A DNA stretch of 61,661 nucleotides from an uncultured Acidobacteriota bacterium (GTDB lineage: Bacteria > Acidobacteriota > Vicinamibacteria > Fen-336), in NCBI GenBank assembly GCA_902826455.1, contig CADEEV010000027.1, positions 1 through 61,661 on the forward strand. The letters are read 5' to 3'. Of this stretch, positions 10,211 to 21,697 are shown one piece after another (within the stretch, counting starts at the first letter, position 1; every line of letters starts with the position of its first letter). Made by a program: the position numbers and the translations under genes. Under the pieces are notes generated by a model, which made no database searches, was not told where the DNA came from, and was given only the letters and a program-made list of their open reading frames with translations.

Positions 10211-11661
10211 CTAGAGCAGCGACTGGGCCGCGGCGTGGGCCAGGGCCAGGACGCCCGCGGGCCAGATGCCGAGACCGAGCACGACCAGCACGGACACCGC
10301 GAGCGCCAGGGCCGACGTCGTCGACACCGGGGCCCAGGCGTCCTCCACGGGCGCGTCCTTCATGTACATGTGGACCACGACGCGCAGGTAGTAGTAGGCG
10401 GACACGACGCTCATCAGGACGCCGACGATCGCGAGGGGCGTGTAGCCGGCGCCGACGGCCGCCGTGAACAGGTAGAACTTGCCCACGAAGCCGGCCGAGA
10501 CCGGAACGCCCATGAGCGAGATCAGGAACACGGTGAACGCCGCGGCCAGGACCGGGTGGCGACGCGACAGGCCCGAGAGGTGGTCGAAGGTCACGGGCTC
10601 GCGGCCGTCGCGGGCCAGCGACGACAGGGCGCCGAAGGTGCCGAGGTTCACCGCCGCGTAGCCGACCAGGTAGAAGATCACGGCCTCGGCGGACACGCGC
10701 GGAGCCGCCACGAGCGCGGCCAGCAGATAGCCCGCGTGGGAGACGGACGAGTAGGCGAGCATGCGCTTCACGCTGGACTGGGCGAGCGCCGCCAGGTTCC
10801 CGAGGACCATGCTGAACACCGCGAGGATGGCCACGAGCGGGCGCCAGTCGTCGGCCAGGCTCGCGAGGCCCGTGCCGAAGACGCGCAGCAGCGCGCCGAA
10901 GGCCGCGACCTTGACGCCGGCGGCCATGAAGGCCGTGACCGTGGTCGGGGCGCCCTCGTACACGTCCGGGGCCCACATGTGGAACGGCACGCAGGCGATC
11001 TTGAAGCCGAAGCCCACCAGCAGCAGGCCCACGCCGAGCAGGACGAGGCCGTGGTTGGGGTCGCTCGCCGACGTGACGGCCGAGCCGATGCGGCCCAGGG
11101 ACGTGCTGCCGCTGACCCCGTAGAGCATCGCGATGCCGAACAGCAGGAAGGCCGACGAGAAGGCGCCGGTGATGAAGTACTTCACGGCGGATTCCTGGCT
11201 CTCGACCTGGTCGCGGCGCGAGCCGCACAAGGCGTAGAGCGCGACCGACATGATCTCGAGGGCCACGAAGAGCGAGATCATCTCGGTGACCGCCACGAGG
11301 CCCAGCATGCCGACGACGGAGAACAACAGCAGCGCGTAGTGCTCGCCGCGTTCGCTGTTCGTGGCGCGCAGGTACGAGGACGAGAGCAGCACCGCGAGCA
11401 GGGCGACGCCGAGGATCACGGCCTCGAGGAAGAGCGCCAGCTCGTCGGCCACGAGGGCGCCGCCGGTGTGGCTGCCGAGGCCGCGCTCCTGGGACGACGC
11501 GATCATCACCGTGGCGAGGAACGCGGCGGCCAGGCCGGCGAGAGAGAACGGCACGTAGGGTCCGTGCTTGCCCTTGCCGGCGAAAGCCTGCAGCAGCAGC
11601 ACCACGACCGCGGTGACCGCGACGATGATCGCGGGATAGGCGGGACGAAGGTCGACCGCGT

Positions 11662-11665
<4 letters not shown>
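10211..11665 (-). CDS. nuoN: NADH-quinone oxidoreductase subunit N
   Basis: Antiporter-like proton-pumping subunit of complex I, about 14 transmembrane segments, 484 aa as expected. Seen: the TM5 Glu in LFVALEIMSVALYAL, the GFKIACVPFHMWAPDVYEGA segment with the central pumping Lys, and SSVKRMLAYSSVSHAGY. The GTG at 11665 overlaps the nuoM stop (GTGA). It is the last gene of the nuo operon. Its 3' end converges with the M23-like gene. Confidence 0.97.
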
Positions 11666-13184
<1,519 letters not shown>

Positions 13185-13188
<4 letters not shown>

Positions 13189-15164
13189 GGCCGCCACAGC
13201 AGGTAGCCGATGAGAGCGACCGCGCCTCCGAGGGTGACGAGGGCGTAGGCCCGGGCGAAGCCGCGCTGCAGGGAGCGGGTCGACTGCCCCAGGCTCGCGG
13301 CCAGGGCCCCCGAGCCGTTGACGAGGCCGTCGATCATGCGAGCGTCGACGACCTTCCAGAGCACGCTCGTGCTGCCGGCCACCACGACCTTGCTCGCGAA
13401 GGCGTTGTACGCGAGATCGAAGCCCCACTTCTCCTCGAACAGGCGGTGCAGGGGCTTGAAGGCCGCGGCCACCTTCGCGGGGCCGGCCGTGTACACGATG
13501 TAGAAGTAGAACGCGCCCAGGATGCCCACGAGCGCGCTCGCGATCACCACCGGGGTGAACCACACGGGATGCTGGCTGTGGAGTTCGTCGGGCGAGCGCA
13601 CCGCGAAGTGGACGATCTCCGGGATGTGGATCTGGCCCACGACGAAGCAGCCGATCGCGAGGGCCACGAGCGGGAACAGCATGCTCCAGGGCGACTCGTG
13701 GACGTGATGCTCGGCCTCGTGATCGCCACGGAAGTGGCCGAAGAACGTCATGAAGAGCGCCCGGGACATGTAGAAGGCCGTCAGGACCGCCGTGAACAGG
13801 CCAATCGCGAAGAGCGGCAGGCGCTCGCGCACCACGGCGTTCAGGAGGATCTCGTCCTTGCTGTAGAGGCCCGCCAGGAACGGGACGCCGGCGATGGCCG
13901 CGGTGCCGATCGTGAAGGTCGCGAAGGTCCACGGGATCTTGGAGCGCAGCCCGCCCATCTTGCGCATGTCCTGCTCGCCGGACATGGCGTGGATCACCGA
14001 GCCCGAGCCGAGGAACAGGAGCGCCTTGAAGAAGGCGTGGGTGAAGAGGTGGAACACGCCGACGCCGAAGGCCCCGATGCCGCAGGCCAGGAACATGTAG
14101 CCGAGCTGGCTCACCGTCGAGTAGGCGAGGACCTTCTTGATGTCGGTCTGGACCAGGGCGACCGTGGCGGCCATCACCGCGGTCGCGGCGCCGATCCAGG
14201 CCACGGTCAGCATGGCGCCTTCGGAGAGGCGGTAGAGCGGAGCGAGGCGCGCCACGAGGTAGACGCCGGCCGTGACCATGGTGGCGGCGTGGATCAGGGC
14301 CGACACCGGGGTCGGGCCCTCCATCGCGTCGGGCAGCCACACGTGGAGCGGGATCTGGGCGCTCTTGCCGCAGGCGCCGACGAACAGCAGCAGGCACAGG
14401 GCGGTCGCGATGCCGGCCTGGCCCACCGGCTCGTAGGGCAGGTTCTTCGCGATCTCGGCGAGCTCGAACAGGTCGAGGGTGCCGAAGGCGTGCCACGCGA
14501 GGGCCATGCCCAGGATCAGGCCCGCGTCGCCGATCCGGTTCACGATGAACGCCTTCTTGCCGGCGTCCGAGGCGCTCTTCTTCTTGAACCAGAACCCGAT
14601 CAGCAGGTACGAGCACAGCCCGACGCCTTCCCAGCCCACGAACAGCAGCGGCAGGTTGCCGCCCAGGACGAGCAGCAGCATGAAGAAGGAGAACAGGTTG
14701 AGGTACGAGAAGTACCGCACCCGCTCGGGGTCGTGGGACATGTAGCCGAGCGAGTAGATGTGGATCAGGGATCCGACGCCCGTGATCGTGAGGATCATGA
14801 CCGCCGAGAGCGGGTCGAGGAGCAGGCTGAAGGGGATCTGGAAGCCGCCGGCGTCGATCCAGAGCAGGCCCGTCGACAGGGCGTCGTCGGGCCGCCCGAG
14901 GCTCGGCTGGAAGAAGCGCAGGCCCTCCCCGTGGGGCCCGACGCCCGCCGACGCGAACAGCCGCGTCACCACGAACACCGCAAGGGCGAAGGAGCCGAGG
15001 ATCGTCGCGCAGGCGATGTAGCCCGCGCCGTTCTCCTCCTTGTCGCGCTTCATGGCGTCGCCGAACAGGCACAGCACCGTGAATCCCGCGAGGGGCAGCA
15101 GCAGGATCAGCCAGGGCACGATGGCGAGCGGGTTCTCGGAGAGACGCAGGAGGATCTGGCTCAT
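13185..15164 (-). CDS. nuoL: NADH-quinone oxidoreductase subunit L
   Basis: Largest antiporter-like subunit of complex I, carrying the lateral amphipathic helix; 659 aa. Seen: GVGSLIHIYSLGYMSHD, LLLFVGWEGVGLCSYLLIG with the TM5 Glu, SAQIPLHVWLPDAMEGPTPV, and KKVLAYSTVSQLGYMF. The C-terminal extension (VHESPWSM onwards) would hold the lateral helix and final TM. ATG at 15164, 4 nt after the nuoK stop. Confidence 0.97.
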
Positions 15165-15168
15165 GCCG

Positions 15169-15477
15169 CTACCACTTGAGCAGGTTGAAGGAGTCGAGGT
15201 CGAGGCTGTCGCGGTGGCGCTGCATGGCGATCACGATGGCGAGGCCGACGGCCGCCTCCGCGGCGGCCACGGTCATGACGAAGAAGACCAGGATCTGGCC
15301 GTCGAAGGCCCCCAGGGCGCGGCTGAACGTCACGAAGGCCAGGTTCACGGCGTTCAGCATCAGCTCGATGCACATGAACACGGTGATCACGTTGCGGCGC
15401 AGGAACACGCCGAGGACCCCGATGCCGAAGAGCAGCAGGCTGAGGATGAGGGCGTGCTGCAGGGGGATCGCGGTCAC
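15169..15477 (-). CDS. nuoK: NADH-quinone oxidoreductase subunit K
   Basis: Small three-TM subunit of complex I, 102 aa, the normal family length. Two conserved membrane glutamates are visible, in [13 protein letters not shown] and in [11 protein letters not shown]. The ATG at 15477 overlaps the nuoJ stop by four bases. Confidence 0.97.
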   Translation of the reverse strand: MTAIPLQHALILSLLLFGIGVLGVFLRRNVITVFMCIELMLNAVNLAFVTFSRALGAFDGQILVFFVMTVAAAEAAVGLAIVIAMQRHRDSLDLDSFNLLKW

Positions 15478-15962
15478 AGGTCCTTCTTCGCGAGCACGAC
15501 CGCCCCGACGAGGGCCGAGAGGATCAGGATCGACGTCGCCTCGAAGACGTAGAGGAAGCGCGACGAGAACAGGAGCTGGGCCATCCCGACCGTCGAGGCC
15601 TCGTAGCCCGGCGGCGCGTGGAACACGTCGGCCTTCAGCAGCGCCGACGCGACCTGGACCACGAACAGCAGCACCAGCACGCCGCCGGCGCCGGCCAGGG
15701 CCTTGCGGGGAGCCTCGCTCTCCTCCTTGACGTTGAGGAGCATCAGCACGAACAGGAACAGCACCATGATCGCGCCCGCGTAGACGATCACCTGGAGCGC
15801 CGCGATGAACGGCGAGCCGAGCAGCCCGTAGATGGCCGAGAGCGAGCAGAACGTCACGATCAGCGAGAAGGCGCTGTAGGTCGGGTTGCGCTGGCCGGCC
15901 ACCACGAGGGCCGAGACCAGGGTGAACGCGGCGAACACGTAGAAGAGGATGACGTCGATCAT
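15474..15962 (-). CDS. nuoJ: NADH-quinone oxidoreductase subunit J
   Basis: Five-TM subunit of complex I, 162 aa. Seen: [20 protein letters not shown] and the [20 protein letters not shown] segment that holds the pi-bulge region of TM3. The ATG at 15962 overlaps the nuoH stop (ATGA). Much of the longer open frame reported upstream is shadow of nuoH. Confidence 0.97.
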   Translation of the reverse strand: MIDVILFYVFAAFTLVSALVVAGQRNPTYSAFSLIVTFCSLSAIYGLLGSPFIAALQVIVYAGAIMVLFLFVLMLLNVKEESEAPRKALAGAGGVLVLLFVVQVASALLKADVFHAPPGYEASTVGMAQLLFSSRFLYVFEATSILILSALVGAVVLAKKDL

Positions 15963-17008
15963 CGCTGGCCGAGGAACGCCACGAGGCCCGCCGTGACGAG
16001 GATGTTGATCGCCGCGATCGGGATCAGGATCTTCCAGCCGAAGTCCATGAGCTGGTCGTAGCGGAAGCGCGGCAGCGTGCCGCGCAGCCAGATGAAGAAG
16101 AACAGGATCGCCCCCACCTTCGCGAGGAACGCGAGGAAGCCGACGAGGGGCGGCGCCGCGAAGCCGAGCCCGAGGTGCCAGCCGCCGAGGAAGAGCAGCG
16201 CCACGAGCACGGCCACCGTGATCATGTTCACGTACTCGGCCATCTGGATGAGCGCGAACTTCATCGAGGAGTACTCGGTGTGGAAGCCGGCCACGAGCTC
16301 GGTCTCGCCCTCGGGCAGGTCGAAGGGCAGCCGGCTCACCTCGGCGGTGCCCGCGATCAGGTAGACCACGAAGGCCGGGAACTGCATGAACAGGTTCCAC
16401 TTCCAGATCGGGCCCGCCTGCGCCTCGACGATGTCGCCGACCTTGAACGAGCCCGCCAGCATGATGATGCCGACCCACGAGAGGCCGAGGGCGAGCTCGT
16501 AGGAGAACATCTGGGCGGACGAGCGCAGGCCGCCCAGCAGCGAGAACTTGTTGTTCGCGGCCCAGCCCGCCATCACGATCGCGTACACGCCCACGGCGTT
16601 GACCGCGAAGATGAACAGCAGGCCGATCTCGAGGTCGGCGATCTGCGGCGTGATCAGCCGGCCGCGCAGCCACTCGGGCATGAAGCCGAAGGACGGCAGG
16701 TGGAAGGCCGGCCCGTACGGGATCACGGCCATGGCGCTGAAGGCGCAGACGATCGCGACCATCGGCGCCAGGAAGAAGCCGAACTTGTTGGCGCCCTCGG
16801 GCATCACCTCTTCCTTGAAGAAGAGCTTGATGCCGTCGGCCACGGGCTGCAGCAGGCCGAAGGGGCCGGTGCGGTTGGGGCCGAGGCGGAACTGCATGAA
16901 CGCCAGCACGCGACGCTCGATCAGCGTCATGCCCGAGAACAGGCCCAGGTGCGCGTGGAAGATCACCACGATCAGCACCAGGGCGATCAGGAGCGCCTGC
17001 AGGGTCAC
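15959..17008 (-). CDS. nuoH: NADH-quinone oxidoreductase subunit H
   Basis: Eight-TM subunit forming the quinone channel between peripheral and membrane arms; 349 aa. Seen: [40 protein letters not shown] with the acidic E-channel loop, and [17 protein letters not shown]. The start is the GTG at 17008, overlapping the nuoEF stop (GTGA). nuoG, normally just upstream, and nuoI, normally just downstream, are absent. Confidence 0.97.
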   Translation of the reverse strand: MTLQALLIALVLIVVIFHAHLGLFSGMTLIERRVLAFMQFRLGPNRTGPFGLLQPVADGIKLFFKEEVMPEGANKFGFFLAPMVAIVCAFSAMAVIPYGPAFHLPSFGFMPEWLRGRLITPQIADLEIGLLFIFAVNAVGVYAIVMAGWAANNKFSLLGGLRSSAQMFSYELALGLSWVGIIMLAGSFKVGDIVEAQAGPIWKWNLFMQFPAFVVYLIAGTAEVSRLPFDLPEGETELVAGFHTEYSSMKFALIQMAEYVNMITVAVLVALLFLGGWHLGLGFAAPPLVGFLAFLAKVGAILFFFIWLRGTLPRFRYDQLMDFGWKILIPIAAINILVTAGLVAFLGQR

Positions 17009-18837
17009 GCCGGGGCCCCCGCGAGCGCGCCCTTCGCGGCCTTCGCCTTCGCTTCCTCGAAGGTCCTCGCGACCTTGCGCCAGCACTGCTTCTCGCGCAC
17101 GTGGTACTCGTACTCCTCGCGGAACTTCTTGAGCGTCGACTGGGGCGGGGCGATCGCGGCGTCCCCGAACGGGCACAGGGTCTTGCCCCCGATCGAGTCG
17201 GTGACACCCCACAGCACCTCGAGGTCCTTCATCTCGCCGTGGCCGGCCTCGATGCGGTCGAGGATGCGCAGCATCCAGCCCGTGCCCTCGCGGCAGGGCG
17301 AGCACTTGCCGCACGACTCGTGCTTGTAGAAGTAGGTCAGGCGCTGGGCCATCCACACCATGCACACCGAGTCGTCCATGACGATGGTGGCGGCGGAGCC
17401 GAGCATGGAGCCGGCCTTCGCGATCGAGTCGAAGTCCATCGCGACGTCGATCTCGGAGGGCAGCAGCACCGGCGTCGACGAGCCGCCCGGCACGACCGCG
17501 CGCAGGGTGTGGCCGTCCTTCATGCCGCCGCCGTACTTCGGGTCGTAGATGAGCTCGCGCAGGGTGATGCGGCCCATGGGCGCCTCGTACGTTCCGGGGC
17601 GCGCGACGTGGCCGCTCACGCAGTAGAGCTTGGGACCGCCGTTCTTCTCGGTGCCCCAGGACGCGAACCACTCGGCGCCCTTCTCCAGGATGATCGGCAC
17701 GCAGGCGATCGTCTCGACGTTGTTGACGATCGTCGGGCAGTTGTAAAGGCCGTTCGTGGCCGGGAAGGGCGGCTTCAGGCGCGGCTGGCCGCGCTTGCCC
17801 TCGAGGCTCTCGAGCAGCGCCGTCTCCTCGCCGCACTCGTAGGCGCCGGCGCCGCCGTGGATCACGACGTCCACGTCGATGCCCGTGCCCAGGATGTTCT
17901 TGCCCAGGTAACCCGCGGCGTAGGCCTCGGCCGTGGCGCGCTCCATGGTGCGGATCGCCTCGTGGAACTCGCCGCGGATGTAGATGAAGCAGGTCTTCGC
18001 CTTGAGGGCGTGGGACGACACGACGCAGGCCTCGAGGAGCTGGTGCGGATCGTTCTCGAGGATCAGCCGGTCCTTGAACGTGCCCGGCTCGCTCTCGTCG
18101 GCGTTCACCACGAGGTAGCGCGGCTTCGGGTTGTCCTTGGGCAGGAAGCTCCACTTGAGCCCCGTCGGGAAGCCGGCGCCCCCGCGGCCGCGCAGGGTGG
18201 ACTTCTTGACGGTCTCGATGATCTCCTCGGGCGTGAGCTTCAGGGATTTCCCGAGGTTCGCGTAGCCGCCGCCGGCCTCGTAGACCGCGAGCGTCGCCGA
18301 GTCCTTCTTCCAGACGTTGCGCAGCATCACGGGCTCGCCCGGGCTCTTCGGCCATTCGAACGGCCGGTACTCGAGGGTGCCGCCGAGGATCTTCGAGAGA
18401 TCCTCTTCCTTCGCGTTCTCCACCCACTCGCCGTTCACCTGCACCGCCGGGCCGCCGCCGCAGGCGGCCAGGCACTCGACGCGGGTGACCGTGAAGCGGC
18501 CGTCCTCGGTGGTGCCGCCCTCCTGGATCCCCAGGCGCTTGCAGGTCTTCTCGATCAGGTCGTCGGCGCCGTGCAGCGCGCACGAGAGGTTCGTGCAGAA
18601 CTCCAGGAGCGTCTTCCCCTGGGGCTTGAAGTGGAACATCGTGTAGTAGCTGGCGGTGTCGTGGACCTGGGCGGGCGTCAGCTCGAGGAGCGAGCCCACG
18701 TACTCCATGGCTTCCTTCGACAGGTAGCCTTCCTGCTCCTGGGCGATGTGCAGCGCCGGCAGGATCGCCGAGCGCTTGACGGGATAGCGCGCGAGGATGG
18801 TGTCGAACTTCGCCTTGTTCTCGGCCGTGAACTGCAT
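17005..18837 (-). CDS. nuoEF: Fused NADH-quinone oxidoreductase subunits E and F
   Basis: NADH-oxidising module of complex I encoded as one 610-aa chain. Residues 1-160 are NuoE-like, with 2Fe-2S cysteines C81, C86, C122 and C126. Residues 170-590 are NuoF-like, with the FMN loop GRGGAGFPTG (217-226), the NADH segment GAYECGEETAL (331-341) and 4Fe-4S cysteines C509, C512, C515 and C555. There is no stop or frameshift between the domains, so this is a true fusion, as in HoxF of NAD-reducing hydrogenases. The neighbouring nuoA and nuoHJKLMN argue for complex I, not a hydrogenase. The start ATG at 18837 has an AGGAAGG ribosome binding site 8 nt upstream. nuoG does not follow. Confidence 0.95.
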   Translation of the reverse strand: MQFTAENKAKFDTILARYPVKRSAILPALHIAQEQEGYLSKEAMEYVGSLLELTPAQVHDTASYYTMFHFKPQGKTLLEFCTNLSCALHGADDLIEKTCKRLGIQEGGTTEDGRFTVTRVECLAACGGGPAVQVNGEWVENAKEEDLSKILGGTLEYRPFEWPKSPGEPVMLRNVWKKDSATLAVYEAGGGYANLGKSLKLTPEEIIETVKKSTLRGRGGAGFPTGLKWSFLPKDNPKPRYLVVNADESEPGTFKDRLILENDPHQLLEACVVSSHALKAKTCFIYIRGEFHEAIRTMERATAEAYAAGYLGKNILGTGIDVDVVIHGGAGAYECGEETALLESLEGKRGQPRLKPPFPATNGLYNCPTIVNNVETIACVPIILEKGAEWFASWGTEKNGGPKLYCVSGHVARPGTYEAPMGRITLRELIYDPKYGGGMKDGHTLRAVVPGGSSTPVLLPSEIDVAMDFDSIAKAGSMLGSAATIVMDDSVCMVWMAQRLTYFYKHESCGKCSPCREGTGWMLRILDRIEAGHGEMKDLEVLWGVTDSIGGKTLCPFGDAAIAPPQSTLKKFREEYEYHVREKQCWRKVARTFEEAKAKAAKGALAGAPA

Positions 18838-18851
18838 TGGTGTCTGCCTTC

Positions 18852-19205
18852 CTACCAGTCGAAGGCGCCCACCTTCCAGGCGTAGGTGAACCCACCGCCC
18901 AGAAGGAGCATGAATGCGCCCATCTCCAGGAAGCCGAACACGCCCAGGTCGCGGAAGACGAGCGCCCACGGGTAGAGGAACGCCGCGTCCACGTCCAGCA
19001 GGATGAAGATCATGCAGATCATGTAGAACTTGATCGGGAAGCGCTCGCGGGCGGTGCCGATGGGCGGCACGCCGCATTCGTAGACCGAGTTCTTGGCGGG
19101 GTTCGGCCGCGGCTTGCCCAGGAGCTGGGACAAGCCGAGCGTGAAGGCCGAGAAGCCGATGGCGACGAGGGCCAGTATCAGGACGGGAACGTAGCTGGGC
19201 AGCAT
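18852..19205 (-). CDS. nuoA: NADH-quinone oxidoreductase subunit A
   Basis: Three-TM subunit at the quinone site of complex I, 117 aa. Seen: NSVYECGVPPIGTARERFP, with the conserved Cys of the switch loop, and FILLDVDAAFLYPWAL. The start MLPSYVPV at 19205 fits the family; the longer open frame to 19319 would add a charged non-homologous leader across the promoter. It heads the operon and is followed after 14 nt by nuoEF, not nuoB. Confidence 0.95.
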   Translation of the reverse strand: MLPSYVPVLILALVAIGFSAFTLGLSQLLGKPRPNPAKNSVYECGVPPIGTARERFPIKFYMICMIFILLDVDAAFLYPWALVFRDLGVFGFLEMGAFMLLLGGGFTYAWKVGAFDW

Positions 19206-19289
19206 CCTTGTTTCGGCCCTAACGGAAGCCTGTTCAATCAGTTCAGGGAAACCCGGACGTCGGGGTGCGGCGTGTCGAAAAGCGCGGTG

Positions 19290-19319
19290 ACTATACCGCT
19301 CGCTGGGGATGCTTTTCAA
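19290..19319 (-). promoter_or_regulatory. Promoter of the nuo operon
   Basis: On the minus strand TTGAAA (19319-19314) and TATAGT (19295-19290) are separated by 18 bp, a near-consensus sigma70-type promoter. The -10 ends 84 nt upstream of the nuoA ATG, so this transcript has a normal leader, unlike several other genes here. Confidence 0.6.
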
Positions 19320-19332
19320 GAGCAGCCACGCG

Positions 19333-19806
19333 TCAGCCCTGCGCGAGACGCTTCAGGAGCTGGATCTGTCCCGCGTGGTAGAGGTCGTGGGCCGCGATGC
19401 CGCGCACGACCGTGAGGTTCGTCTGCCGGCTGCCCTGGGCTTTCTTCGGGAGGTCGGCGTCGCGGAGCTTCGCGACCTCGGCCCGCAGCTTCCTGTGCTC
19501 CGAGACGAGCAGGGCCACGTCGGCGCGCCAGGCGGCCTCGGTCGCCGGGCGCTCGAAGAAGTTGCTGCCCTCGAGCAGGAAGCTGCCGCGCTTCTCCCCG
19601 GTCAGGCGCCGCCGCACCGTGTACTTCCAGTAGGCCGCGTGGACCACGAGGTCCTGGATGCTGTGGCGCCCCGGGCCCGGCCGGCGGGTCGCGACGCGCG
19701 CGTCGAGGCCGCGCAGCGCGCCGCGCAGGTTCGGACCGTGCCAGGCCTTCGTGTCGAAGGCCTCGTCGAGCAGACCCAGAAGGATCGCGACGCCCGTGGA
19801 GCTCAT
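19333..19806 (-). CDS. DinB-like four-helix-bundle protein
   Basis: 157-aa cytosolic protein of the DinB/YfiT-like superfamily, metal-binding four-helix bundles that include thiol transferases. Seen: HSIQDLVVHAAYWKYTVRRR in the position of the first metal-ligand helix and the C-terminal IAAHDLYHAGQIQLLKR typical of the family. ATG at 19806. It lies head-to-head with pyk, 35 nt apart. Substrate unknown. A second DinB-like gene is at 23996-24469. Confidence 0.8.
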   Translation of the reverse strand: MSSTGVAILLGLLDEAFDTKAWHGPNLRGALRGLDARVATRRPGPGRHSIQDLVVHAAYWKYTVRRRLTGEKRGSFLLEGSNFFERPATEAAWRADVALLVSEHRKLRAEVAKLRDADLPKKAQGSRQTNLTVVRGIAAHDLYHAGQIQLLKRLAQG

Positions 19807-19825
19807 GGCCGATTCTCTCCCGACT

Positions 19826-19831
19826 TATACT
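19826..19831 (+). promoter_or_regulatory. -10 element of pyk
   Basis: TATACT ends 10 nt before the pyk ATG at 19842, implying a leader of only a few bases. No ribosome binding site is visible in the gap and no clear -35 is seen. Confidence 0.5.
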
Positions 19832-19841
19832 CTCCCGACCT

Positions 19842-21278
19842 ATGCGCAGAACCAAGATCGTCGCGACCATCGGCCCCGCCTCGCGTGACCGCGCCGTGCT
19901 CGAGGCCCTCATCAAGGCCGGGGTCAACGTCGTCCGGCTGAACTTCTCCCACGGCGCCCACGAGGACCATCGCAGCGTCCTCCAGACGGTGCGGGAGATC
20001 TCCGCGTCCCTGGGCCAGTCCGTGGCGGTCCTCCAGGACCTGTCCGGACCGAAGATCCGCACCGGCAAGGTGAAGGGCGGCGGCGTCATCGACCTCGAGG
20101 TCGGGGCGAAGATCGTGATCACCACGGACGAGACGGTGGAAGGCACGGCCGAGCGCATCTCGACGAGCTACGACCCGCTCCCCCACGACGTGAAGCCCGG
20201 CGACACGATCCTGCTCGACGACGGCAACCTCGAGCTGCGCGTGGTGGCCTCGTGGGCCGACCAGGTGGAGTGCACGGTCGTCGTGGGCGGGCCGCTCAAG
20301 TCGAACAAGGGCATGAACCTGCCGGGCGTGAGCCTGTCGGCCCCCGCGCTGACCGAGAAGGACCGCAAGGACCTGGCCTTCGGCGTGGCAAGCGGCGTCG
20401 ACTACGTGGCGCTCTCGTTCGTGCGCAAGCCCGAGGACGTGCGCGAGGTGAAGGCGCTCATCAAGCAGCTCGGCGGCACCCAGCCCGTGATCGCGAAGAT
20501 CGAGAAGCGCGAGGCCGTGGACGATCTCGAGCGCATCCTGGTGGAGGCCGACGGCGCCATGGTGGCGCGCGGCGACCTGGGCGTCGAGCTCTCGACCGAG
20601 GAGGTGCCGGTCCTGCAGAAGCGCCTCATCGACCTCACGAACTTCGCGGGGAAGGTCGTGATCACCGCCACGCAGATGCTCGAGAGCATGATCGAGAACC
20701 CGCGCCCGACCCGCGCCGAGGCCTCGGACGTCGCGAACGCGATCCTCGACGGCACGGACGCGATCATGCTGTCGGCCGAGACGGCCTCGGGCGCCTACCC
20801 GGTGCAGTCGGTGCAGACGATGGCCCGCATCGCGGGCTACACCGAGGCCCATTACGGGCCCCGCGCGGCCCAGACCATCGAGGAGATCCGCTCGCGCATC
20901 CTCTCGGGGCCCCACTCGGCGGTGGCCCGCAGCCTCGCCCGGGTGGCGTCGACCGTGGCCGAGGAGCTCGACTGCAAGCTGATCGTGGCCTTCACCGAGT
21001 CGGGCTCGACCGCGCGCCTCGTCTCCTGCTACCGGCCCCGCGCCCCGATCGCGGCGATCACCTACAACGAAGACACCTACCGGCGCCTCGCGCTGTGGTG
21101 GGGCGTCGTGCCCGTGAAGTCCACGTTCGCCACCACGACCGACGAGATGATCGTGCAAGGCGAGGAGATCCTGAAGAAGAGCGGCCTCGCGGGCCCCGGC
21201 GACACGATCCTCATGCTCGCGGGCCAGAGCCACACCGCCGGGGCCACGAACATGCTGCGGGTCCACACGCTCTCGTGA
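19842..21278 (+). CDS. pyk: Pyruvate kinase
   Basis: Converts phosphoenolpyruvate and ADP to pyruvate and ATP in glycolysis. The 478-aa product has the standard length. Seen: the N-terminal TKIVATIGPAS motif, VVRLNFSHG, the KIEKREAV active-site lysine strand, MVARGDLGVE, and the TRAEASDVANAILDGTDA signature, followed by the C-terminal allosteric domain. The start gives the usual MRRTKIVATIGPAS N-terminus. The next gene starts with a GTG overlapping its stop. Confidence 0.97.
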   Translation: MRRTKIVATIGPASRDRAVLEALIKAGVNVVRLNFSHGAHEDHRSVLQTVREISASLGQSVAVLQDLSGPKIRTGKVKGGGVIDLEVGAKIVITTDETVEGTAERISTSYDPLPHDVKPGDTILLDDGNLELRVVASWADQVECTVVVGGPLKSNKGMNLPGVSLSAPALTEKDRKDLAFGVASGVDYVALSFVRKPEDVREVKALIKQLGGTQPVIAKIEKREAVDDLERILVEADGAMVARGDLGVELSTEEVPVLQKRLIDLTNFAGKVVITATQMLESMIENPRPTRAEASDVANAILDGTDAIMLSAETASGAYPVQSVQTMARIAGYTEAHYGPRAAQTIEEIRSRILSGPHSAVARSLARVASTVAEELDCKLIVAFTESGSTARLVSCYRPRAPIAAITYNEDTYRRLALWWGVVPVKSTFATTTDEMIVQGEEILKKSGLAGPGDTILMLAGQSHTAGATNMLRVHTLS

Positions 21279-21673
21279 GGCCCGGCCTCGCGACCCTCGC
21301 GGCCCTCGCCGTCTGCCTCGCCGCCTGCGGGGGCAACCCGAAGCCGCGGACGCGGGTGGACCGGGTGGTGCCGGCCCCCGGCACCATCGCCGAGGGCACG
21401 GCCTCCTGGTACGGCCCGGGCTACGACGGCAAGCGCACGTCCTGCGGCGAGCGCTTCGACCAGGACGCGCTGACCGCGGCCCACGGCTCGTGGGCCTGCG
21501 GCACGAAGGTGCGGGTCACGCTGCTCTCCACGGGCCGCAGCGTGGTGGCGCGGATCAACGACCTGTTCCCCAACCACAAGGGCCGGCTGATCGACGTCTC
21601 CAAGGGCGTCGCGAAGGCGATCGGCCTCATCGGGCCGGGCACGGGCACCGTGCGCATCGAGGTCGTGGAGTAG
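21275..21673 (+). CDS. RlpA-like double-psi beta-barrel lipoprotein
   Basis: 132-aa probable lipoprotein with lipobox LAAC (Cys about residue 17) followed by a double-psi beta-barrel of the RlpA type. Seen: GTASWYGPGYDGKRTSCGE, TAAHGSWACGTKVRVT, SVVARINDLFPNHKGR with the conserved Asp, and LIDVSKGVAKAIGL. RlpA proteins are septal lytic transglycosylases acting on denuded glycan. There is no SPOR domain, so it is a short form. GTG start overlaps the pyk stop (GTGA), and a penicillin-binding protein follows, which fits a cell-wall role. Confidence 0.85.
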   Translation: MRPGLATLAALAVCLAACGGNPKPRTRVDRVVPAPGTIAEGTASWYGPGYDGKRTSCGERFDQDALTAAHGSWACGTKVRVTLLSTGRSVVARINDLFPNHKGRLIDVSKGVAKAIGLIGPGTGTVRIEVVE

Positions 21674-21682
21674 GTCGCACCC

Positions 21683-21688
21683 TATAAT
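21683..21688 (+). promoter_or_regulatory. Consensus -10 before the penicillin-binding protein gene
   Basis: Perfect TATAAT ending 9 nt before the TTG start at 21698. No convincing -35 is seen. Transcription would begin within a few bases of the start codon. Confidence 0.55.
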
Positions 21689-21697
21689 CGAAGAGCT

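Noticed and set aside
17005-18837. HoxF subunit of an NAD-reducing hydrogenase
   Set aside because: The fusion matches HoxF in architecture, but it is flanked by nuoA and nuoHJKLMN and no hydrogenase genes are present.
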